DNA of 64,000 nt from Ascaphus truei (Eukaryota; Chordata; Amphibia; Anura; Ascaphidae), in NCBI GenBank assembly GCA_036426205.1, contig WSYH01000105.1, positions 62,001-126,000 of the forward strand, read 5' to 3'. This document shows, piece after piece, positions 58,850 to 64,000 of this stretch. The position numbers and the translations under genes were made by a program. The notes beneath the pieces are model-generated. The model made no database searches and had not been told where the DNA came from. It saw nothing but the letters and a program-made list of their open reading frames with translations. Positions within the stretch are counted from its first letter, which is position 1. Every line of letters starts with the position of its first letter.

Positions 58850-58925
58850 ATTTAACATAGGTTGAACTCGATGGACATATGTCTTTTTTCAACCTCATCA
58901 ACTATTCATCTATGTAACTATGGAA
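58850..58925 (+). mobile_element. CR1-type LINE 3' end, fragment
   Basis: TAGGTTGAACTCGATGGACA, TATGTCTTTTTTCAACCTCA and ending CTATGTAACTATG. The reverse of the same sequence lies at 63693-63765. This resembles the terminal part of amphibian CR1/L3-type LINEs; the assignment is from memory. Confidence 0.6.
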
Positions 58926-58966
58926 CTATTTTACATACGTGCAACTCAAATGTGAAAGGCTTAGGG

Positions 58967-59255
58967 CAGGGGTGCACAATCTTTTCCCCCTGTGCCCCCC
59001 CTCCCCCCTCCTTACCTTGGCTCCGGCATTTTGATGTCACGTTGCCATGGTGTCACATGGCCCAGCGACGTCATTTGCGCCGCATTGTCATGGCAACGCG
59101 TCTCCAGAAGCCGCCTGAGCCAAGGTGAGAGAAGTTTACCGAGGCCTTCGTCGCGCCCCCGGCATTTAATTTAAAGGGCTTCGGGAAGCGCGTAGGGCCT
59201 CTATAATCTCCGTTCCCCCTAGACAATCTCGCGCCCTCCAATTTGCACACCCCTG
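58967..59255. mobile_element. hAT MITE family A, copy 8
   Basis: Ends CAGGGGTGCACAATCT and ATTTGCACACCCCTG. Flanks GCTTAGGG (58959-58966) and GCTTAAGG (59256-59263) match at 7 of 8. Confidence 0.92.
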
Positions 59256-59263
59256 GCTTAAGG

Positions 59264-59694
59264 CACTGTTTACAATTTGAATAGTCTGCATTGCAGTCTC
59301 AATGTAGTGTCTCAGAGACCGCTCGGCGAGTATTTCTACACGTTTGGTGCTTTTCATTGCTTGTCATATGTAACCACTTGTTCACTTGAATATGGTCAAA
59401 AATAAACAACTAAATATCTATTTGATTGGTAGGTAACTGTAGCTAGCATTGCTTTGTGTGTAGCATTGCCAGAAAGTCTACTACTCTGTGTTCAAGTACA
59501 GAAACGTTACTACACTATTGCATTCTGAGTCCTCTTGAAGATGCCTTAATTTCCCAAATGAGCTGTGGACTGCATTCCTCCTTCTCCCTCTGTTGTGTCA
59601 CAACTCAAGTACCTCCCCTCCAGCAGCAGGACAGCTGGTTTTGATCACACAACCATGCACTGAAACCTGACAGAAAAAAGGTTAAGCGCAGGGC
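59264..59694. other. Intron, nothing recognised
   Basis: No supported feature. Confidence 0.5.
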
Positions 59695-59699
59695 TGTCC

Positions 59700-59805
59700 C
59701 ATCTATATACATATATAGATACATATATAGATACATATATATATACATATATATATACATAAATATATACATATATATATATACATACATATATATATAT
59801 ATACA
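59700..59805. repeat. TATACA-type microsatellite
   Basis: Compound run of ATACATAT/ATAGATAC units. Confidence 0.95.
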
Positions 59806-60360
59806 GTGTTCGACAAATCACCCAAAAATCTACTCGCCCAACCCAAAAATCTACTCGCCACCTAGTCCCGCCCCCCACCCCCCCCCCCCCCCCGCAAGCC
59901 AACCGGGCTGCAGCAGCGGGGACCTCCCGCCCCTGACATCGATCGGTGGATCGAGGGGAAGGGGACAGGAGCAGGAAGAGGGGAAGGGAGCAGGAGGAGG
60001 GGACAGGGGACAGGAGCAGGGGACAGGAGCAGGGGACAGGAGCAGGGGACAGGAGCAGGGGACAGGAGGAGGGGAATGGGACAGGAGCATGGGACAGGAG
60101 GAGGGGAATGGGACAGGAGCAGGGGACAGGAGAGCTTCCGCGGTGGGGAGTAGGGAGCCATGTGGGGACCAGGGGGATCGCAGGGAAGGAGCAGAGGGGC
60201 CGCAGCATGGAGAGTACTTACCCTCCAACAGAGCTCCAGGCAGAATGGCCGCTCGTTGGGGGCGGGCTCATATAGAGCCTGGCCGCGCGCCCACAAAGCC
60301 TGGAGCGCGCGCCAATCAGGAGTCAGGTAGGGGAGTTTTTTTTTTTTGGTTTTTTTCAGT
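59804..60360. mobile_element. Unclassified DNA element with G-rich core
   Basis: Begins CAGTGTTCGACAAATCACCC, a start I associate with amphibian hAT-type repeats, followed by a duplicated AAAAATCTACTCGCC. A long C run, the minisatellite at 59950-60130 and a GC-rich right part follow. The right terminus is not identified. Confidence 0.5.
59950..60132. repeat. G-rich minisatellite
   Basis: Tandem variants of GGGGACAGGAGCA (13 bp). The strand is almost pure purine. Confidence 0.95.
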
Positions 60361-61786
60361 GCGAACAGGGAAATTTTGCATATGAGTTTCAGCTGTCACT
60401 TATCTCCAAAACGGCTCACTCCTTTACAGCCACCTTGTTATAGAACTGCTTTTCACAGTGTGTTATGATTCATGTTGGGGCCAACACCTATATTGGATAA
60501 CCCCGCTATGTCATATAAGTAGAGGTTTAACAAAATCCTCTCATTATCAGGTACTATTATTTTATGCACCACTGAGTGAGGTGAGTCTGCCAGGCAACTA
60601 GCCCAAATAACAGGAGTAGCCAGAGCCACATAAGACCATCCACATACACAAGTCGTACTTGGGATACTGTCAATGGCCCTACCATGATCAAGCAGGCTTA
60701 TATTCTATGATTAGTGGTCAATACTCTCAGTTTATACTAGTCACCTCTATCTAGCGAGTGACTTTGTATATTCGTTCATGACACTACTTTAGAGCATTTA
60801 TTTATCCCATTCTCTTATAGGGGTAATAGATGATACATACACAATTTTTACCCTTACCTTTGTATATGCTCTCTGGAGTAATTAATTCCATTGAATGCCA
60901 AAGGGTAGTTAATCTCTGCCTTACTTACTGTATTTTCATTTGATCTGACCCGGATTTTCACATAGGACAGACTTCAGTGTTTAACAATAGTCACAATATC
61001 TGACTTAAGAGGTTTTTACTTTACCCATCTTTTCAATTATCCTACTAGGATTTTACATACACCCCAACAAAATGGCACCAGATTAGGATTTATATTGCCA
61101 TTTGACCGGTCTTTTGCAGACGAGATGACTCCTTATCTGTAGTATGATTATACCCACTATCCAATAGGTTGGACTCTTCCCTTTATATCTACGCAGGAGA
61201 AAGTTATATACCATATTGGAATCAGTGTTACTCGTGTGTTGTCTGTCAGTCCCACTTTATTTTAATATTTGTTATCTATTAAAGATTAATTTTAAATGTA
61301 TCATCATCTCACAACTAGGAGTGTTAACATAGGGCCATTCTCTCCTTCCGTGTCCTTTCACAAGATTTAGTTCTCATAAAAAAACAGTACTACAAACATA
61401 TGTTTATAACGAGAGGTGTCAACCCTTATTGTCCATCTATCCCTATTAAGCCTGCTGCCGTTTAGGTCCACGGCTCCACAATAGCTGCAAAAGTGAATAC
61501 CAGAAGAATGACCTAGGTGCAAAAAATAGGGAAGAAAGGAAAGGGGAACAAACATAGGGTAGTATGTTCAAAATATTTTCAGCAATTAGATGGTACCATA
61601 TGCACTCACAGTTAGAAAGACAAATAAATGCCTTTATCCACAATGGGATCAGGAACTCTGCTTGATATTTCAGTCCTCACTGGACTTCTTGCAGTGCCGA
61701 TGGACTCTCCACACACACCAAACAATTAGGCAACAGGATCCCAGCGGTTAGATATTGGACACACAACCTCTGTCCCAGGGATTGAC
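60361..61786. other. Intron, nothing recognised
   Basis: AT-rich unique sequence, no supported feature. Confidence 0.5.
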
Positions 61787-61870
61787 CATATACATGGAAA
61801 GCAAGGTAAGGAAACATTATAGTGTTAAACTGTTTAACACTATAATATTTCCTTACCTTGCATGTATATG
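61787..61870. repeat. Near-perfect short hairpin upstream of the short MCC exon
   Basis: Arms 61801-61829 and 61833-61861 pair at 28 of 29 positions around a 3-base loop. After a 4-base bulge the stem continues with CATATACATG (61787-61796) and ATGTATATG (61862-61870). It is about 550 bp upstream of the short-isoform ATG. It could be a microRNA-like hairpin or a minimal MITE; nothing in the sequence decides. Confidence 0.85.
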
Positions 61871-61877
61871 CCTAGGT

Positions 61878-62296
61878 CATGAGAGAGGGGAGAGAGAGGG
61901 GGATATTTGTTGAGTTTATGGTGCATTTCAAACTGCTCTTGGTCATTGCCATGAAGTGGTAGACTGGACCCAAGCACACTTCACAGTGAGCCTTTAGGGG
62001 GAGGTGTCCTCAGCGCAAGCTACAGAGAGGCCAGCTCACAACTAGAGGCAAGGCACAGCTGCAGCCCTGCTTTGTACATGGATTTAAGCCTCTCATCCTT
62101 TGGCAGATCATAAGTCCTGCTGGTGTGCTGCTGTGCAGTCAGTCTAAGTGCATGCCTTTCTATAACACATACCCAGCAAGTCAGATCCCTGCAGGCTCAC
62201 CATCAGCTTTTCGTGTGCGTGTGTGTGTAAGCTCTGCCTCTTCTGCTATATGACATACTTGTAAAAGTTGTGCCTGCGAAAGGCTTGCTGCAAGCA
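61878..62296 (+). promoter_or_regulatory. MCC: Probable promoter/5' UTR region of the short MCC isoform
   Basis: Placed by position only: it precedes the alternative first exon. I see no CpG island and no convincing TATA box (TATATGAC at 62247 is a weak candidate). A stop codon in the frame of the short MCC start lies at 62251-62253. The transcription start cannot be read from the sequence. Confidence 0.4.
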
Positions 62297-62359
62297 ATGT
62301 GTGCAATACAGGCGGAGAAGCTGAGAGGTGCTGGGAGCACCACAATGTGTGTGCCATAA
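62297..62359 (+). other. Upstream ORF in the short-isoform leader
   Basis: ATG at 62297, 20 codons, stop TAA at 62357-62359, out of frame with the MCC start 57 bases further on. It contains a second in-frame ATG at 62345. It matters only if transcription starts upstream of it, which is unknown. Confidence 0.35.
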
Positions 62360-62415
62360 AGGCAAGAAGGCATTGCAAGCTGGAGACAAACGGGCAGACG
62401 CTGCAGGCAGTAATC

Positions 62416-62475
62416 ATGAATGCTGGAATGGGGATTAAATATGTGGACGACGAGACTAACGTGGATTTGAGTGAG
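62416..62475 (+). CDS. MCC: MCC short-isoform first coding exon
   Basis: Encodes the alternative N-terminus of the short MCC isoform: MNAGMGIKYVDDETNVDLSE, ending in phase 0 before donor GTAAGT (62476). It resembles the human short-isoform start in length, opening MN.G, the KY pair and the LSE end. The ATG has A at -3. It is the first ATG in its frame after the stop at 62251-62253, which supports the start. The coding part replaces the EF-hand N-terminus made by the exons at 15233 and 21788. The product lacks the EF-hands but keeps the coiled-coil body, encoded outside the window. An internal promoter must lie just upstream. Confidence 0.93.
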
Positions 62476-63692
62476 GTAAGTGCTCTTTGTTTTTGTGTTG
62501 TGTGTGAAATGTTAAAGGGGATTTTGTTTTCTATGATTATTGCTGTAATCCCTTCCGTGCTGCAGAGGTTGAACTGTATAAGTGTATGATGTGGTTGCCA
62601 ATGCACAGTGGAATGCTAAATATTCTTGACATTCTGCACGGGGAATCCTGACACAAAGCAGGTAATATATATATATTTATATATATTTATATATATAGTA
62701 TATGGGGCACAGGGTGGCAGTATCCTGTCCAAGTTATGTATTTGATTTGTAATTGTGCAGCTATTCCCAGCATACAAGTCTTGAATCGATATGTACAGGA
62801 GTGCTTCATTTCGGCAAGGTCTTTGGTGTGGGAGCTTTACCCCTTTCAGACCCCTCCAGCAGGGACGGGGTTACATGCAGTTTCTGGCTGAGCTGAGCGA
62901 TTCTGCACGGCAGGTCTTTAAATCAAATAATAAACCAGTGTACAGCTGCCACATAACCTGGCAATCTCCGTGGTGTCACTTGATCTAGTAGTAGAATGGT
63001 ATTCCTCCTGAGTGTTATCTTAGTGGGGGAAGGGCAGAGGAAGTGGGAACCTTGGGGAAGTTTTCCTTCATCTGTGTTACAACTAATCTGCTATTTTCTT
63101 TAAACTCGTGCCAGGGAGCTGCAACACACACACTCTCCCTCCTCCCCCTAATATGTTTTGTTCTAACCTGGATTTAATTAAAAACAAAACATTGTGACTT
63201 CCGAACAGCAAGAAATGAGTTAAGTGGCACACACAGTAAACCCTAATAATATTTAGTGATGGGTGAGTTTGAAAGCTCTGCACGTTTAGCGCAATGCTAG
63301 TGACTACATTTGTCTGGTATTGCTCAGGTTCGGGGGTGTCCTTTCAATCCCAATTCGCTCATCTCTACTGGTGACTAAAAGTCATTTTTGCCTGTTGATG
63401 CTGCAGCCACATTTCTGTGCTAACCGAGGGTATCTATTTTTGCATCTTCATCAGAAGAAGAAAAAGGGCTATACTATAACTGTTTAACCTGTCGCGCTTT
63501 TTTGTGCACTTTGGACGTGCTGACAATGTAAATGTTTACAATGAGATGTAGATGTGAAAGTTTCGCTACAGAATGCCTCAAGGTGACAGTGTAATCATTC
63601 ACCTGCTGCTGCTGCTCTTGTTTCTTCTCCGCGTATTCTCTCTTTTTCTTTCTTTTAGGGCTAGTTGCGTTTTAAAACACCACGACCACGTG
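62476..63692. other. MCC intron after the short-isoform exon
   Basis: Starts with donor GTAAGT. Contains a short TATATT run (62665-62698). No other feature. Confidence 0.5.
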
Positions 63693-63770
63693 GTTACATA
63701 GTAGATGAGCTTGAAAAAAGACAAATGTCCATCAAGTTCAACCTATGCTAAATTTAGATGACAGATCCTT
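63693..63770 (-). mobile_element. CR1-type LINE 3' end, fragment
   Basis: GTTACATAGTAGATGAGCTT then GACAAATGTCCATCAAGTTC is the reverse of the fragment at 58850-58925. Confidence 0.6.
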
Positions 63771-64000
63771 ATCCTATATATGTATGTAAAGACGTAAGAA
63801 AAAAAATATATAGATACAACGAAGTTTCAGCTCATCCACCAGAGCTGTTTTTCATGCTGTCATCTGCAGCCTCGCAGGGACAAATTGTAAAGTCTGTGGT
63901 CTTAAAAGTGTAAGCGCCATATTTATTTAGCGGGACTAGGCCTTCACGCACCTTATTCAACTAAATGGGCCTTGTGACATCGCACTGTTTAGTAAATTTG
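63771..64000. other. MCC intron to window end
   Basis: Short AT-rich stretch with no supported feature. The shared MCC exons must lie further on. Confidence 0.5.

Noticed and set aside
59645..60296. Overlapping 125-187-codon frames
   Set aside because: Translations of the G-rich minisatellite and TATACA repeat; repetitive SPAPVPC-type text is an artefact of the tandem unit.
62299..62415. In-frame upstream extension of the short MCC exon
   Set aside because: The extension starts at GTG, not ATG. A stop lies at 62251-62253 and no ATG falls in frame before 62416, so MNAG is the supported start.
1..64000. CRISPR arrays, tRNA or rRNA genes, bacterial operons
   Set aside because: None seen. Direct repeats here are minisatellites without spacers, and the context is vertebrate intron.

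Overview
This window is vertebrate intronic DNA, most likely from a frog or toad (anuran amphibian). It has no operons or bacterial-type coding density. The coding sequence I can support is three short exons on the + strand, flanked by canonical splice signals. The rest is intron packed with L2/CR1-type LINEs, solo LTRs, a Tc1 element and many hAT-, Harbinger- and other MITEs. The amphibian call rests on this repeat mix and on memory of similar repeats; it is not proven here. A 74-base N run (47925-47998) shows the sequence comes from an assembled scaffold.

The three exons match MCC (mutated in colorectal cancers), recognised by protein similarity. The exon at 15233-15471 encodes part of the EF-hand region of the long isoform. 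The exon at 21788-21999 encodes the following linker and ends in phase 0. The exon at 62416-62475 encodes the 20-residue alternative N-terminus of the short isoform and also ends in phase 0. Both of the last two exons should therefore splice to the same shared exon downstream of the window. Exon 1 of the long isoform and the shared coiled-coil exons lie outside. The 40 kb between 22000 and 62415 is thus an intron of the long transcript and the upstream region of an internal promoter.

Layout: 1-4600 is intron with a hAT-like element, a 43-bp tandem repeat and a near-perfect 256-bp palindrome. 4600-11280 is three L2 LINE copies, one + and two -, with a solo LTR and a hAT MITE nested in the last. 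11.7-24 kb holds the two long-isoform exons and five hAT MITEs with readable 8-bp target-site duplications. 24-32 kb has microsatellites and small repeats, and 28.4-31.7 kb is comparatively repeat-poor. 32-38 kb is a cluster of foldback elements and a nested Harbinger-type element. 39-49 kb has a solo LTR, more MITEs, a pyrimidine minisatellite, a duplicated and inverted block around the assembly gap, and a CR1-like reverse transcriptase remnant. 52-57 kb has a Harbinger MITE, a dead Tc1 element, a pogo-like MITE and another solo LTR. 57-64 kb has hAT MITEs, a G-rich minisatellite, a near-perfect short hairpin and the short-isoform MCC exon.

The most notable signals outside the gene are these. 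Ten perfect TGACGTCA palindromes all lie inside transposable or foldback elements. hAT insertions consistently have TA at the centre of the duplicated target. One repeat family carries an octamer next to a ZNF143-like site. A GAAACGCGT-type motif recurs in unrelated hairpin repeats.
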